The notes under the pieces: generated by a model
Seen by the model: only the letters and a program-made list of their open reading frames with translations
Told to the model about the DNA's origin: nothing
Databases searched by the model: none
Part shown: piece after piece, positions 17,539 to 27,325 of the stretch
Layout: every line of letters begins with the position of its first letter
Position numbering within the stretch: position 1 is the stretch's first letter
DNA from: Alistipes montrealensis
GTDB lineage: Bacteria > Bacteroidota > Bacteroidia > Bacteroidales > Rikenellaceae
Direction: 5' to 3'
NCBI RefSeq assembly: GCF_018362775.1
Contig: NZ_JAGYXY010000001.1
Location: 62,001-126,000, forward strand
Length of the DNA stretch: 64,000 nucleotides
Position numbers and translations under genes: made by a program

Positions 17539-18837
17539 TTAATCCAGAATTTCCCCCAACAAATCGTGAGATTCATCCATCGCACCGAGTTTCACGCGGC
17601 AGATCGTGTTGACTTTCGACCGGTCGTAGGGGACTTTCACACGGCGGTAACTGCCCGTAAAGCCGAACATCATACCGTCGCGGCGCGTGCTTTCGAACAA
17701 CACCGTATCCTCCGTGCCCGCCGCCCGGACGCAGAACGCGCCGTGCAGCCGGTCGCAGAGGACCTCCAGTTCGGCGACGCGCTGCGTAGCCACCGACGAC
17801 TGCACCTTTCCGGGCAGGTCGACGGCCGGGGTCCCGGGGCGTTCCGAGAAGGGGAAAATATGCAGGAATGCGGGTTCGAGACCCGCCAGGAAATCGTACG
17901 TAGTCCGGAAATCGGCGTCCGTCTCGCCCGGAAAACCGACGATCACGTCGATACCGATAAAAGCGTCGGGCATCAGCCGCCTCACCGCCGCGATCCGCTC
18001 GGCGAAGCGGGCCGTGGTATAGCGGCGGCGCATCAGGCCCAGAATCCGGTCCGAACCGCTCTGCAACGGAATATGGAAGTGATGCTGGAATTTAGGCGAC
18101 GCGGCGCAAAAGGCTATTATTTCGTCGGTCAGGAGATTCGGCTCGATCGACGAAATACGGTAGCGTTCGATCCCGTCCACTTCGTCGAGCGCCCGCAGCA
18201 GGTCGATGAACTTTTCGCCTGTCGTACGGCCGAAATCCCCCGTATTGATACCCGTGATAACGATCTCTTTCTGCCCCCCGGCAGCGATCTGCCGCGCTTC
18301 GGCGACCAGGTCGGCAATGGGCTGGTTGCGACTGCCGCCGCGGGCGTAGTGGATCGTGCAGTAGGAACAGCAGTAGTCGCACCCGTCCTGCACCTTGAGG
18401 AAAGCACGCGTACGGTCGCCGCTCGAAAAAGCCGCAAAGAACGACGTGAGCGACGCGGTATCGCAACTGTACACCTGCGCCCGGCCTTTGCCCGAGAGTT
18501 CAATCACCCGTTTAAATAACGCGCCCTTATCATTGTTGCTCAACACGATATCCACACCTTCGATCCCGGCTATCTCCTGCGGTTTGAGCTGGGCATAACA
18601 TCCCGTCACGGCAATGATCGCAGCGGGGTTGCGGCGGTGGAGTTTGCGGATCAGATTGCGGCATTTTTTATCGGCATGCTCCGTGACGGAACAACTGTTG
18701 ATGACGCAAATGTCGGCTTCGGCCGTAGGGGCCACGCGCACGAAACCGCCGCGCTCGAATTCACGGGCGAGGGTCGACGACTCCGAAAAATTGAGCTTAC
18801 AGCCCAAGGTATGAAAATTGACTCTGCGAGGTTGCAT
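17539..18837 (-). CDS. mtaB: tRNA t6A37 methylthiotransferase MtaB
   Basis: 432 residues of the MiaB/RimO radical-SAM methylthiotransferase group. It converts t6A37 to ms2t6A37 in tRNAs reading ANN codons. The N-terminal UPF0004 domain has FHTLGCKLNFSES, INSCSVTEHADKKC and VTGCYAQ (three cluster cysteines). The radical-SAM motif is CDYCCSYC (Cys-x3-Cys-x2-Cys) in VQDGCDYCCSYCTIHYARG, and the C-terminal TRAM-like tail is FTGSYRRVKVPYD. The CKLNFSES variant distinguishes MtaB from MiaB. ATG 18837 is preferred over the GTG at 18858, since it starts just before the conserved domain. Confidence 0.92.
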   Translation of the reverse strand: MQPRRVNFHTLGCKLNFSESSTLAREFERGGFVRVAPTAEADICVINSCSVTEHADKKCRNLIRKLHRRNPAAIIAVTGCYAQLKPQEIAGIEGVDIVLSNNDKGALFKRVIELSGKGRAQVYSCDTASLTSFFAAFSSGDRTRAFLKVQDGCDYCCSYCTIHYARGGSRNQPIADLVAEARQIAAGGQKEIVITGINTGDFGRTTGEKFIDLLRALDEVDGIERYRISSIEPNLLTDEIIAFCAASPKFQHHFHIPLQSGSDRILGLMRRRYTTARFAERIAAVRRLMPDAFIGIDVIVGFPGETDADFRTTYDFLAGLEPAFLHIFPFSERPGTPAVDLPGKVQSSVATQRVAELEVLCDRLHGAFCVRAAGTEDTVLFESTRRDGMMFGFTGSYRRVKVPYDRSKVNTICRVKLGAMDESHDLLGEILD

Positions 18838-18908
18838 AGATTCGTGTTTTTCCGGCACGAAATTACGAAAACTGTACGAAAGGAGGAGGGTTTTCCGATA
18901 AAAAAGCG

Positions 18909-18916
18909 TAAATTTG
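18909..18916 (+). promoter_or_regulatory. Promoter -7 element of the ABC permease operon
   Basis: TAAATTTG matches TAnnTTTG. Expected transcription start is near 18923, leaving only about 16 bases before the ATG at 18939. Confidence 0.6.
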
Positions 18917-18938
18917 CGCGCAATTGTTAAGAAGTGAC

Positions 18939-19772
18939 ATGGGATTTTTCAGTGACCTGATTCAATACGGCTACCTGGCCAATGCGCTCACGGCGTGCGT
19001 CCTTTCGGGCATAACGTGCGGAGTGATAGGAACCTATGTCGTCTGCCGCCGCATGGTATTCCTCGCGGGCGGTATTACGCACGCTTCATTCGGCGGGCTG
19101 GGCATCGCCTTTTACCTGGGAATCAACCCGATCGCCGGAGCAATGCTTTTCGCCGTGATGTCGGCGCTGGGCATCGAATGGGCCGGCAGCCGGGGGCGCA
19201 TCCGCGAGGATTCGGCCATCGGCATCATCTGGTCGGTGGGCATGGCCGTCGGCGCACTCTTCATGAGCCTGCGCCCGGGCTACACCTCGGGCGACCTGTC
19301 TGCCTACCTGTTCGGAAGCATCGTGACGGTCACCGACAGCGATGTCGCGGCGCTCGCCGCGCTGACGCTGCTGATCATCGCGGGAACGTTGCTGTGGCTG
19401 CGTCCGGTGATGTACGTGGCCTTCGACCGCGATTTTGCCCGCAGCCGGGGTATCCCGACGCGCGTGATCTCCTACCTGATGGCCGCGCTCGTGGCGGTGA
19501 CGATCGTCCTTTCGATCCGCATTATGGGGATCGTACTGCTGATTTCGCTCGTGACGATGCCCGTGGTGATCGTCAACACGCTCTCGCGTTCGTACCGCAC
19601 CATCGCCTTCACAGCGCCGCTGGTCGCCGTCGCCGCCAACGTCGCAGGGCTGGTTGCCAGCTACAATTTCGAAGTTCCGCCCGGCGCCGCCATAATATTT
19701 ACGCTCACTCTTACGCTTATAATAGTAAAACTGTTATCTTTGCGTAGCAAAAAATTGCGACCCGCCGCATGA
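18939..19772 (+). CDS. Metal (Zn/Mn-type) ABC transporter permease
   Basis: 277 residues with about eight hydrophobic segments, in the ABC-3 (ZnuB/MntB/TroC) family. Family marks are RRMVFLAGGITHASFGGLGIAF (the conserved THASFGGLG loop), an EDSAIGIIWSVGMAVG segment, and a late MGIVLLISLVTMPVVIV. The ATPase and binding-protein partners are not in the window, so the metal cannot be assigned. I use ATG 18939; the frame also opens from TTG 18924, which would sit almost on the transcription start. The stop overlaps the lptG start (ATGA). Confidence 0.85.
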   Translation: MGFFSDLIQYGYLANALTACVLSGITCGVIGTYVVCRRMVFLAGGITHASFGGLGIAFYLGINPIAGAMLFAVMSALGIEWAGSRGRIREDSAIGIIWSVGMAVGALFMSLRPGYTSGDLSAYLFGSIVTVTDSDVAALAALTLLIIAGTLLWLRPVMYVAFDRDFARSRGIPTRVISYLMAALVAVTIVLSIRIMGIVLLISLVTMPVVIVNTLSRSYRTIAFTAPLVAVAANVAGLVASYNFEVPPGAAIIFTLTLTLIIVKLLSLRSKKLRPAA

Positions 19773-21271
19773 AAACCATTCACAGACTCGTTCTGAAGTC
19801 CTACCTGGGGCCTATGGTCCTCACGTTCTTCATCGTCATGTTCGTGCTGATGATGAACATCGTATGGCGTTATATCGACGAGCTGGTGGGCAAGGGTCTG
19901 AGCGCCGGCATCATCATCGAGCTGATGACCTACTTCATGGCCAACATGATCCCGATGGGGCTGCCGCTTTCGATGCTGCTGGCGGCGATCATGACCATGG
20001 GCAACCTGGGCGAGAACTACGAACTGCTGGCCATGAAATCGGCAGGCATGTCGCTGGTACAGATCACCAAGCCGCTGATCATCCTGGTGAGCCTCGTTTC
20101 GATCGGCAGCTTCTTCATCGGCAACAACCTCGTCCCGAACGCCAACAAAAAGCTCTTCAGCACACTCTACGACATCCGGCAGCAGAAACAGGCTCTCGAA
20201 TTCCAGGACGGACTCTTTTTCAACGGCATCGACAACATGTCGATTCGCGTGAGCCACCAGGAGCCCGACACCCACCTGCTGCGCGACGTGCTGATCTACG
20301 ACAACCGCGCCACCAACGGCAACATGAACACCATCGTGGCCGACTCGGGCTACATCCGCCTTTCGGACGACAAACGGTTCCTGCTGGTCACGCTTTTCCA
20401 CGGCGAGACCTACGAGCAGACCCGCAACAGCCAGTGGTTCACGAAAAGCGCCCTGCGCCACCATACATTCGACCTGCAAAAACAGGTCATCCCCATGTCG
20501 GGATTCGCCATGGGGCGCACCGACGCCGATATGTTCTCAAGCAGCCAGACCAAGAATATCAGTGAATTGCAACACGACATCGACTCGCTCGAAATCAAGG
20601 TCAACGCCGCCACGACAAGTTCCTACGAACCGTTGCTGAAGGAGCAGATTTTCGCACGCGACAACTCCGTACTGCCGCTGCCCGACAGCCTGAAGGTGGA
20701 TAAACGCCATTTCGGCAACCTGCTGGCAACGGATTCGGTCTCCACGCTGCCCATACGCGACAAGGAACGGGTATGGAACCAGGCGCGCACGCTGGCCAAG
20801 AACTCCCGCAACATGTTCGCATTCGACGAATCGACGGCCAAGGAGGCGCTCAACCAATTATACCGGTCGAAGGTCGAATGGCACAAAAAGATGTCGCTCC
20901 CGGTATCGATCCTGATCTTCTTCCTGATCGGCGCGCCGCTGGGCGCGATCATCCGCAAGGGCGGCCTGGGCCTTCCCGTAGTGGTGTCGGTGATCTTCTT
21001 CGTCATCTACTACATGATCAGCCTTTCGGGCGAAAAACTGGCCAAGGAGGGCAACTGGGAAGCCGTCTACGGCATGTGGCTGTCGACCTTCATCCTCACG
21101 CCGATAGCCATCTACCTCACCTACAAGGCCACCAACGACTCGGCGCTGCTCGACACGGACTGGTACGTCGGAAAGTTCAAGGCGCTGCGCGATAAACTGG
21201 TCCCGAAATTAAAAAATCTGACGAAAGCAATAAAACTCAAACGAAATGGCAAAAGAGACTGTGCTCAATAG
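19769..21271 (+). CDS. LptF/LptG-family lipopolysaccharide export permease
   Basis: 500 residues, YjgP/YjgQ family. Three N-terminal TM segments ([53 protein letters not shown]) precede a large beta-rich periplasmic domain (residues about 120-360), and three C-terminal TMs follow ([19 protein letters not shown] onward). [16 protein letters not shown] is the conserved coupling loop for the LptB ATPase. It extracts LPS/lipooligosaccharide from the inner membrane with LptB. The periplasmic part is longer than in E. coli, as usual in Bacteroidota. Its last 26 bases overlap ribBA. Confidence 0.88.
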   Translation: MKTIHRLVLKSYLGPMVLTFFIVMFVLMMNIVWRYIDELVGKGLSAGIIIELMTYFMANMIPMGLPLSMLLAAIMTMGNLGENYELLAMKSAGMSLVQITKPLIILVSLVSIGSFFIGNNLVPNANKKLFSTLYDIRQQKQALEFQDGLFFNGIDNMSIRVSHQEPDTHLLRDVLIYDNRATNGNMNTIVADSGYIRLSDDKRFLLVTLFHGETYEQTRNSQWFTKSALRHHTFDLQKQVIPMSGFAMGRTDADMFSSSQTKNISELQHDIDSLEIKVNAATTSSYEPLLKEQIFARDNSVLPLPDSLKVDKRHFGNLLATDSVSTLPIRDKERVWNQARTLAKNSRNMFAFDESTAKEALNQLYRSKVEWHKKMSLPVSILIFFLIGAPLGAIIRKGGLGLPVVVSVIFFVIYYMISLSGEKLAKEGNWEAVYGMWLSTFILTPIAIYLTYKATNDSALLDTDWYVGKFKALRDKLVPKLKNLTKAIKLKRNGKRDCAQ

Positions 21272-22469
21272 TGTAGAGGAGGTCATCGAAGACTTCCGCA
21301 TCGGCAAACCCGTTATCGTCGTGGACGACGAGGACCGAGAGAACGAAGGCGACTTCATCGTCGCCGCGGAGAAGATTACCCCCGAAATCGTAAACTTCAT
21401 GCTCAAAGAGGGCCGCGGCGTGCTGTGCGCACCCTTGTCGGAGAAACGCTGCGCCGAACTGGGTCTCAATATGATGGAGGAAAACAACACCTCGCTGCTC
21501 GGCACGCCCTTCACCGTAACGGTCGACCTGCTGGGCAACGACTGCACTACGGGCGTCTCGATCCACGACCGCGCCGCGACCATCCGTGCGCTGGCCGACC
21601 CTGCGACGAAGGCGACCGACCTGGGCCGTCCGGGACATATCAATCCCCTGCGCGCGCGGGACAAAGGCGTGCTGCGCCGTCCGGGACACACCGAGGCCGC
21701 TATCGACCTGGCCCGTCTGGCCGGATTGCAGCCCGCAGGCGCGTTGATCGAAATCATGAACGAGGACGGCACGATGGCCCGTCTGCCGCAGCTTCAGGAG
21801 ATTGCCAAAAAATTCGACCTGAAAATCATCTCGATCGCTTCACTGATCGCTTACCGCCTCCAGCAGGAGTCGATCATCGAGAAGGGCGTGACGGTTCCCC
21901 TGCCCACGGAGTGGGGCGATTTCCGGATCACTCCGTTCCGCCAGAAATCGAACGGCGTAGAGCATGTCGCCCTCACCAAAGGCGAGTGGACCGAGGATGA
22001 ACCCGTACTGGTGCGCGTACACTCGTCGTGCGCCACGGGCGATATTTTCGGGTCGTACCGCTGCGACTGCGGCGAACAGTTGCACAAGGCAATGGAGATG
22101 ATCGACAAAGAGGGCAAAGGCGCCGTCATCTACCTCAATCAGGAGGGCCGCGGCATCGGCCTCTGCAACAAGATCCACGCCTACAAATTACAGGACGAGG
22201 GACTCGACACGGTAGACGCCAACCTCAAGCTGGGCTTCAAGGCCGACGAACGCGACTACGGCGTGGGCGCAAGCATCATCCGCGAACTGGGCATTCGCCA
22301 CATGCGCCTGATGACCAACAACCCGCTCAAACGGGCCGGACTGGAGGGTTACGGTCTTTGCATCGACGAGATCGTACCCATCGTGATCGCCCCAAACCCC
22401 TTCAACGCACATTATCTGGAGACCAAGCAGGAACGCATGCACCATACGCTGGGGCTGGAGAAGAAATAA
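21246..22469 (+). CDS. ribBA: Bifunctional DHBP synthase / GTP cyclohydrolase II
   Basis: 407 residues. It provides both entry reactions of riboflavin synthesis: DHBP from ribulose 5-phosphate (residues about 1-205) and the opening of GTP (about 210-407). RibB marks are [27 protein letters not shown], and [11 protein letters not shown]. RibA marks are the zinc triad in [21 protein letters not shown] and the [11 protein letters not shown] loop. Both halves look complete and of normal length. The ATG lies inside the end of lptG, so translation is probably coupled. Confidence 0.95.
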   Translation: MAKETVLNSVEEVIEDFRIGKPVIVVDDEDRENEGDFIVAAEKITPEIVNFMLKEGRGVLCAPLSEKRCAELGLNMMEENNTSLLGTPFTVTVDLLGNDCTTGVSIHDRAATIRALADPATKATDLGRPGHINPLRARDKGVLRRPGHTEAAIDLARLAGLQPAGALIEIMNEDGTMARLPQLQEIAKKFDLKIISIASLIAYRLQQESIIEKGVTVPLPTEWGDFRITPFRQKSNGVEHVALTKGEWTEDEPVLVRVHSSCATGDIFGSYRCDCGEQLHKAMEMIDKEGKGAVIYLNQEGRGIGLCNKIHAYKLQDEGLDTVDANLKLGFKADERDYGVGASIIRELGIRHMRLMTNNPLKRAGLEGYGLCIDEIVPIVIAPNPFNAHYLETKQERMHHTLGLEKK

Positions 22470-22496
22470 TTCCGGTCCGGTCTAAAACGAAATTCG

Positions 22497-23471
22497 ATGA
22501 ATAAAGCCAAGGACCTTCGTATCGTCTTTATGGGCACGCCCGAATTTGCCGTGCCGTCGCTGCGGGCGCTCATCGCCGGCGGCTACAACGTCGTGGGCGT
22601 GGTCACATCGCCCGACAAACCCGCCGGACGCGGGCAGAAGCTCCACCAGAGCGAGGTCAAAATCGCCGCTCTGGAACTGGGAATCCCGGTATTGCAGCCC
22701 GAAAAGCTCAAAGCCCCGGAGTTCGTCGAGGCCATGCAGGCGCTGCAACCCGACCTGGGTATCGTGATCGCATTCCGCATGCTGCCCGAGGTGATCTGGG
22801 CCATGCCGCGGCTGGGAACCTTCAACCTCCACGCCTCGCTGCTGCCGCAGTACCGCGGAGCCGCGCCGATCAACTGGGCGATTATCAACGGCGAGACCGA
22901 AACGGGTGTCACGACGTTTCTGCTGAACCACGAAATCGACAAGGGCGGTATCATCGGACAAATCCGGGTTCCGATCCTTCCCGAAGACAATATCGGCACA
23001 CTCTACGACAAACTGATGACAACAGGCACGTCGCTGGTGACCGAGACCGTCGACCGCATTGCGGCGGGAGACATCCGACCCATCGAACAACAGCATATCG
23101 ACGAAGCGACATTGCGCCCGGCGCCGAAAATCTTCAAGGAGGATTGCCGGATAGACTGGGAAAAACCGGGCCGCGACATCGTGAATTTCGTCCGCGGGCT
23201 GTCGCCCTATCCGGCGGCATGGACCGAAATGTACCGGGAGGGCAGCGACGAGGCGTCGAGCGCCAAAATCTTCTCGGCGGCGTTCGAAGCCGCGGCTCAC
23301 GGCGAAACGTGCGGCACGCTCCAGAGCGACGGGAGGACCTTTGTCCGCGTGGCGTGCGCCGACGGATGGATTGTCCCCGGCGAGTTGCAGATCGCGGGCA
23401 AGAAACGGCTTGCGGTGCGCGAGCTGCTCCTGGGATGGCGCGACGTTCTCCAATACCGTTTTCGCAAATAG
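22497..23471 (+). CDS. fmt: Methionyl-tRNA formyltransferase
   Basis: 324 residues. It formylates Met-tRNAfMet for initiation using 10-formyl-THF. MGTPEFAVPSLRAL opens the formyltransferase domain; NLHASLLPQYRGAAPINWAI carries the catalytic Asn-His and the SLLPxYRG signature; DKGGIIGQIRVPI follows. The C-terminal OB-like domain (about 210-324) binds tRNA. It starts 27 bases after ribBA and is followed one base after its stop by an acetyltransferase gene. Confidence 0.95.
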   Translation: MNKAKDLRIVFMGTPEFAVPSLRALIAGGYNVVGVVTSPDKPAGRGQKLHQSEVKIAALELGIPVLQPEKLKAPEFVEAMQALQPDLGIVIAFRMLPEVIWAMPRLGTFNLHASLLPQYRGAAPINWAIINGETETGVTTFLLNHEIDKGGIIGQIRVPILPEDNIGTLYDKLMTTGTSLVTETVDRIAAGDIRPIEQQHIDEATLRPAPKIFKEDCRIDWEKPGRDIVNFVRGLSPYPAAWTEMYREGSDEASSAKIFSAAFEAAAHGETCGTLQSDGRTFVRVACADGWIVPGELQIAGKKRLAVRELLLGWRDVLQYRFRK

Positions 23472-23472
23472 C

Positions 23473-23919
23473 ATGGGGCCGCAGCCTTTGCGGGACCATC
23501 CCGAATTGCAGGAGAAAGCAGCCCGGTGGTTCAGCGACAAATGGGGTATCCCCGCAGCGGCTTATCACGCAAGCATCGGGGAGTGCATTGCCCGGAAAAC
23601 CGGGATTCCGCAATGGTACGCGGTATTGGACGAACGACGGGAGATCGTCGCCGGAGCCGGAGTTATCGAAAACGACTTCCACGACCGGAAGGATTTGACG
23701 CCCAATCTGTGCGCGCTCTTCGTCGAAGAGACCTGCCGGGGCAGGGGACTCGCCCGGAAGTTGCTCGATTTCATTCGGGAAGAGATGCGGGAACAGGGAT
23801 TCCCGGCGCTCTACCTGGTGACCGACCTCACGGATTTTTACGAGAAATGTGGCTGGCGGTTCCTGACGACCGCAACCGGAGACGACGGCAATCCGATACG
23901 GATTTACGTTACAGAATAA
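23473..23919 (+). CDS. GNAT family N-acetyltransferase
   Basis: 148 residues. Residues 45-70 (WYAVLDERREIVAGAGVI) and the acetyl-CoA loop in ETCRGRGLARKLLDFIREE (R/Q-x-x-G-x-G/A pattern) define a GNAT fold. LYLVTDLTDFYEKCGWRF is the terminal beta-bulge segment. The substrate cannot be assigned. ATG 23473 follows the fmt stop by one base. The open frame extends upstream to 23341, but that part reads through fmt and looks non-coding. It ends at a strong hairpin. Confidence 0.8.
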   Translation: MGPQPLRDHPELQEKAARWFSDKWGIPAAAYHASIGECIARKTGIPQWYAVLDERREIVAGAGVIENDFHDRKDLTPNLCALFVEETCRGRGLARKLLDFIREEMREQGFPALYLVTDLTDFYEKCGWRFLTTATGDDGNPIRIYVTE

Positions 23920-23922
23920 AAA

Positions 23923-23948
23923 CAGAGGCTTCCTTCGGGAAGCCTCTG
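23923..23948. terminator. Bidirectional terminator between the GNAT and peroxiredoxin genes
   Basis: CAGAGGCTTCC-TTCG-GGAAGCCTCTG, an 11-bp stem with a stable TTCG loop. T-rich tail on the minus strand (GTTTTTATTC), weaker on the plus. Confidence 0.85.
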
Positions 23949-23969
23949 CTGCTTTACAATCGAAGGGAT

Positions 23970-24662
23970 TTAAACCTTCTCGCCGAGTTTTTGTTTGATC
24001 TCCTCCTTCGGCAGCGGTTTGGTGCAGAAGAACCAGTCGTAGCACTTGGCTCCGGCAGGAACCTGCTCCTCGTCGTCGCCCTTCATCGGTACGATCACCT
24101 CGTCGCCCGGATGCCAGTCGGCTGGGAGCGCAATGCCGAAAGCATCGATGGTCTGCAAACCGACCAGCACACGCTTGATTTCGTCGAAATTGCGGCCCAG
24201 GGCCAGCGGATAGTAGATCATCGCCCGCAGGACGCCCTTCGGGTCGACAAAGAAAACGGCACGCACGGCGGCGGTCTGGCTCTCGCCCGGCTGGATCATG
24301 CCGTAGAGCGACGCAACCTTCATCGAAACGTCGTCGATAATCGGGAAAGCGACCTTTACGCCCTTCATGCCTTTGTATTCGATCTTTTCACGGATGGTCT
24401 TCAACCATGCGATATGGCTGTTGCGGCTGTCTACCGAAAGGCCGACCAACTCGCAGTTCAGTGCCCGGAACTCCTCGGTGCGGGCTCCGAACGTAAGTAT
24501 TTCGGTCGTACAAATCGGTGTAAAGTCGGCAGGATGGCTGAAAAGAATCACCCATTTGCCTTTGTAATCGGCCGGGAAACTGATCTTCCCGCGCGTCGTC
24601 ATCGCTTCGAATGCCGGAACCGGCTCGCCCAGCCGCGGCATCTGCTGTTCGTTCTTTTCCAT
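23970..24662 (-). CDS. Prx6-type peroxiredoxin
   Basis: 230 residues, the length of the 1-Cys/Prx6 and archaeal-type peroxiredoxins. The peroxidatic Cys51 lies in FSHPADFTPICTTEIL. Also visible are VGLSVDSRNSHIAWLKTI, the AVFFVDPKGVLRAMIYYPL segment and the long C-terminal dimer arm. The extra C-terminal pair GAKCYDWFFC suggests an archaeal-type mechanism with resolving cysteines, rather than a strict 1-Cys enzyme. It reduces peroxides in the cytoplasm. It is monocistronic between two terminators. A CAACTTTG stretch (minus, 24700-24707) could be a weak -7 element. Confidence 0.9.
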   Translation of the reverse strand: MEKNEQQMPRLGEPVPAFEAMTTRGKISFPADYKGKWVILFSHPADFTPICTTEILTFGARTEEFRALNCELVGLSVDSRNSHIAWLKTIREKIEYKGMKGVKVAFPIIDDVSMKVASLYGMIQPGESQTAAVRAVFFVDPKGVLRAMIYYPLALGRNFDEIKRVLVGLQTIDAFGIALPADWHPGDEVIVPMKGDDEEQVPAGAKCYDWFFCTKPLPKEEIKQKLGEKV

Positions 24663-24857
24663 AAATCAGAGTTTAAAAAGTTTAATATCCGGACTCGCAA
24701 AGTTGATGCCCCGAATATTCCATTTTCCAAGATACGACATTTATCGGTACGTTGTCCCCTGTTTTTCCCTTCTGACCCGAAAGCGTATACATAAACGGCG
24801 GATTTGATAACGTTCTGCCAGAGACCGTTACAACGTTCAGGCCATCCGATAAAACGA

Positions 24858-24883
24858 AAAGGCGTCCTTCGCAGGACGCCTTT
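24858..24883 (-). terminator. Terminator of the kor operon
   Basis: AAAGGCGTCCT pairs with AGGACGCCTTT around TCGC. On the minus strand it is followed by TCGTTTT. It lies 24 bases after the korC stop. Confidence 0.8.
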
Positions 24884-24906
24884 CGGTTTCAGGTATATCG
24901 CTAAAA

Positions 24907-25449
24907 TTACCGTTTGCGGATAATCTCGCCGCCGTGGCGGATGGCTTCTTCGTTGGCCGGAAGCATCTTCCAGGCACGTTCGGGAAGCGACTTTTTCAGG
25001 CCTACCATCACGTTCTCCATCCCGACCACCGGGCGCACCTTGAGGTATCCGCCCAGAATCATCGTGTTGAACAGCTTGGCCTGGCCCATCCTGGCACATT
25101 CGGCCGTAGCGTCGATCGCGTAGACCTCGATGTCCTTGCGGACCGGATGCCGCGTGATGCCGTTCGTATCGTAAATCAGAATCCCGCCGGGCTTGACCAT
25201 CGGCTCGAATTTCTCCATCGACTGCTGGTTCAGAATGATCGCCGTGTCGAACTCGTGGGCGATGGGCGACGAAATCTTCCGGTCGGAGAGGATCACCGTC
25301 ACGTTGGCCGTGCCGCCGCGCATTTCGGGGCCGTAGGAGGGCATCCACGTCACCTCGAAATCCTGCATCACGCCCGAGTAAGCCAGTATTTTTCCCATCG
25401 AGAGGACGCCCTGTCCTCCGAATCCTGCAATTATCAACGTCTCTTTCAT
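24907..25449 (-). CDS. korC: 2-oxoacid:ferredoxin oxidoreductase gamma subunit
   Basis: 180 residues of the POR gamma family: LIIAGFGGQGVLSMGKILAYSG at the N-terminus, then SYGPEMRGGTANVTVILSD. It is the fourth gene of korDABC and four bases after korB. The complex oxidatively decarboxylates a 2-oxoacid to its acyl-CoA with reduction of ferredoxin in anaerobes. 2-oxoglutarate is the likeliest substrate for this gene order, but 2-oxoisovalerate-type enzymes share it. Confidence 0.88.
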   Translation of the reverse strand: MKETLIIAGFGGQGVLSMGKILAYSGVMQDFEVTWMPSYGPEMRGGTANVTVILSDRKISSPIAHEFDTAIILNQQSMEKFEPMVKPGGILIYDTNGITRHPVRKDIEVYAIDATAECARMGQAKLFNTMILGGYLKVRPVVGMENVMVGLKKSLPERAWKMLPANEEAIRHGGEIIRKR

Positions 25450-25453
25450 AGCC

Positions 25454-26221
25454 TTACTCTTTTTTTACGTCCTTGATATCGCCCAGCGGATAGTAGGGCA
25501 GCATGTTCTCGGCAAGCCAGTCGTTCGAAGCCACGGGCGAAAGTTTCCAGCCGCTGTTGCAGGTCGAGACGACCTCCACGAGCGAGAAACCGTTTCCGGC
25601 CATCGAATTTTCGAACGCCTTGCGGATCGCCTTCTTGCATTTGCGTACGTTGGCCGCCGTATGCACGCTCTGGCGTGTGATGTAAGTCGTACCGTCGAGG
25701 TGGGCCATCATTTCGGCGATCTTGTAGGGATAGCCGTTCAGGCGCGGGTCGCGGCCATAAGGGGTCGTCGCGGTCTTCATGCCCACGAGCGTCGTCGGGG
25801 CCATCTGCCCGCCGGTCATGCCGTAGATCGCATTGTTGATATAGATAGCCACGACATTCTCGCCGCGCGCCGCCGCATGGATCGACTCCGCCGTGCCGAT
25901 GGCCGACAGGTCGCCGTCGCCCTGGTAGGTGAATACCAGGTTATTCGGCCACAAGCGCTTCACGGCCGTAGCCACGGCCAGCGCACGGCCGTGCGCCGCC
26001 TCGATCCAGTCGATGTCGATATAGTTGTAGGCGAATACCGAGCAGCCCACGGGCGAAACGCCCACGGTCTTCTCTTCGAGGCCCATCTCCTCGACGATCT
26101 CGGCGATGAGTTTATGCACCGTGCCATGGCTGCAACCGGGGCAATAGTGCATGACATTATCGGTAATGAGTTTCGGTTTTGCGTAAACCAGATTCTCCTT
26201 CTTCATTTCAACCTCTGCCAT
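25454..26221 (-). CDS. korB: 2-oxoacid:ferredoxin oxidoreductase beta (TPP) subunit
   Basis: 255 residues, TPP-binding beta subunit. HYCPGCSHGTVHKL opens the domain. The TPP/Mg motif is YQGDGDLSAIGTAESIHAAARGENV with the later NNAIYGMTGGQMAPTT. VGCSVFAYNYIDIDWIEAAHGRALAVATAVK is also typical of KorB. It catalyses decarboxylation and passes electrons to the KorD ferredoxin. The gene is six bases after korA and four before korC. Confidence 0.9.
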   Translation of the reverse strand: MAEVEMKKENLVYAKPKLITDNVMHYCPGCSHGTVHKLIAEIVEEMGLEEKTVGVSPVGCSVFAYNYIDIDWIEAAHGRALAVATAVKRLWPNNLVFTYQGDGDLSAIGTAESIHAAARGENVVAIYINNAIYGMTGGQMAPTTLVGMKTATTPYGRDPRLNGYPYKIAEMMAHLDGTTYITRQSVHTAANVRKCKKAIRKAFENSMAGNGFSLVEVVSTCNSGWKLSPVASNDWLAENMLPYYPLGDIKDVKKE

Positions 26222-26227
26222 CGTCTT

Positions 26228-27322
26228 CTACTTTTTAATCAGTTTTTCCTTGAGCGCTTCGAGGACTTCATCCGGGTTGAACAGCATGCCGCCCTGACGG
26301 CCGTAATGCTCGACGGGAGCCTTGCCGTTCACGGCCAGACGCACATCCTCGACCATCTGCCCGGCATTGAGCTCGGCCGAGAGGAATCCCTTCACCCCGC
26401 GGGCTGCCAGTTCGGCCAATTTCTTCTTGGGGAAAGGGTAGAGCGTGATCGGGCGCAGCAGGCCGACCTTCAGGCCCTCGGCGCGGGCCATTTCGACCGT
26501 CGCCGAGCAGATGCGGGCCGACGAACCGAACGCCACGATGACGTAATCGGCATCGTCGCACTCGATGGCTTCGTAACGCACCTCGTTCTCTTCGAGCGCC
26601 TTGTATTTGTCCTGAAGGCGTTTGTTGATGACCTCCATCTTCTCGGACTGCAATTCGAGCGAGGTCACGATGTTGCGCGGACGGCCGGCAGGTTTGCCCT
26701 GCGTAGCCCACGAACCGCACTCGGCCTTCAACTCTTCGTCGGTCTTGCGCGGACGCTGGGGTGCGAGCACCACCTTCTCCATCATCTGTCCGATGGCGCC
26801 GTCGGCGAGGATCAGCGCCGGATTGCGGTATTTGAATGCGAGGTCGAAAGCCTCGAACACATGGTCGTGCATCTCCTGCACCGAATTGGGAGCCAATACG
26901 ATCAGGTGGAAGTCGCCGTGGCCGCCGCCCTTGCAGGCCTGGAAATAGTCGCCCTGCGAAGGCTGGATCGTACCCAGACCCGGGCCGCCGCGCTGCACGT
27001 TGACGATCAGGCAGGGCAGTTCGGCGCCGGCCAAATAGCTCAGCCCCTCCGACATCAGGCTGATGCCGGGGCTGGACGACGAGGTCATCACCCGTTTTCC
27101 GCTCGAAGCGCCGCCGTAGACCATGTTGATCGAAGAGATCTCCGATTCGGCCTGCAGCACGACCATACCCGTCGTCTCCCACGGTTTGAGTTCCATCAAT
27201 GTCTCCATCACCTCCGACTGCGGGGTAATGGGGTAGCCGAAATATCCGTCGCAACCGTAGCGAATCGCCGCATGGGCGATCACTTCGTTGCCTTTCATCA
27301 GTTTCACTTCCTTCTCTGCCAT
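26228..27322 (-). CDS. korA: 2-oxoacid:ferredoxin oxidoreductase alpha subunit
   Basis: 364 residues. N-terminal pyrimidine-binding (PP) TPP domain: GNEVIAHAAIRYGCDGYFGYPITPQSEV, then GKRVMTSSSSPGISLMSEGLSYLAGAELP. The C-terminal domain (VAFGSSARICSATVEMARAEGLKVGLLRPITLYPFP) is the usual transketolase-C-like part. It has no fused gamma domain, consistent with a separate korC. It overlaps neither neighbour; korD ends three bases upstream. Confidence 0.9.
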   Translation of the reverse strand: MAEKEVKLMKGNEVIAHAAIRYGCDGYFGYPITPQSEVMETLMELKPWETTGMVVLQAESEISSINMVYGGASSGKRVMTSSSSPGISLMSEGLSYLAGAELPCLIVNVQRGGPGLGTIQPSQGDYFQACKGGGHGDFHLIVLAPNSVQEMHDHVFEAFDLAFKYRNPALILADGAIGQMMEKVVLAPQRPRKTDEELKAECGSWATQGKPAGRPRNIVTSLELQSEKMEVINKRLQDKYKALEENEVRYEAIECDDADYVIVAFGSSARICSATVEMARAEGLKVGLLRPITLYPFPKKKLAELAARGVKGFLSAELNAGQMVEDVRLAVNGKAPVEHYGRQGGMLFNPDEVLEALKEKLIKK

Positions 27323-27325
27323 AGC

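Noticed and set aside
18924..18938. A leaderless TTG start for the ABC permease
   Set aside because: The ATG at 18939 is a normal start followed at once by permease-like sequence. The TTG lies almost on the expected transcription start.
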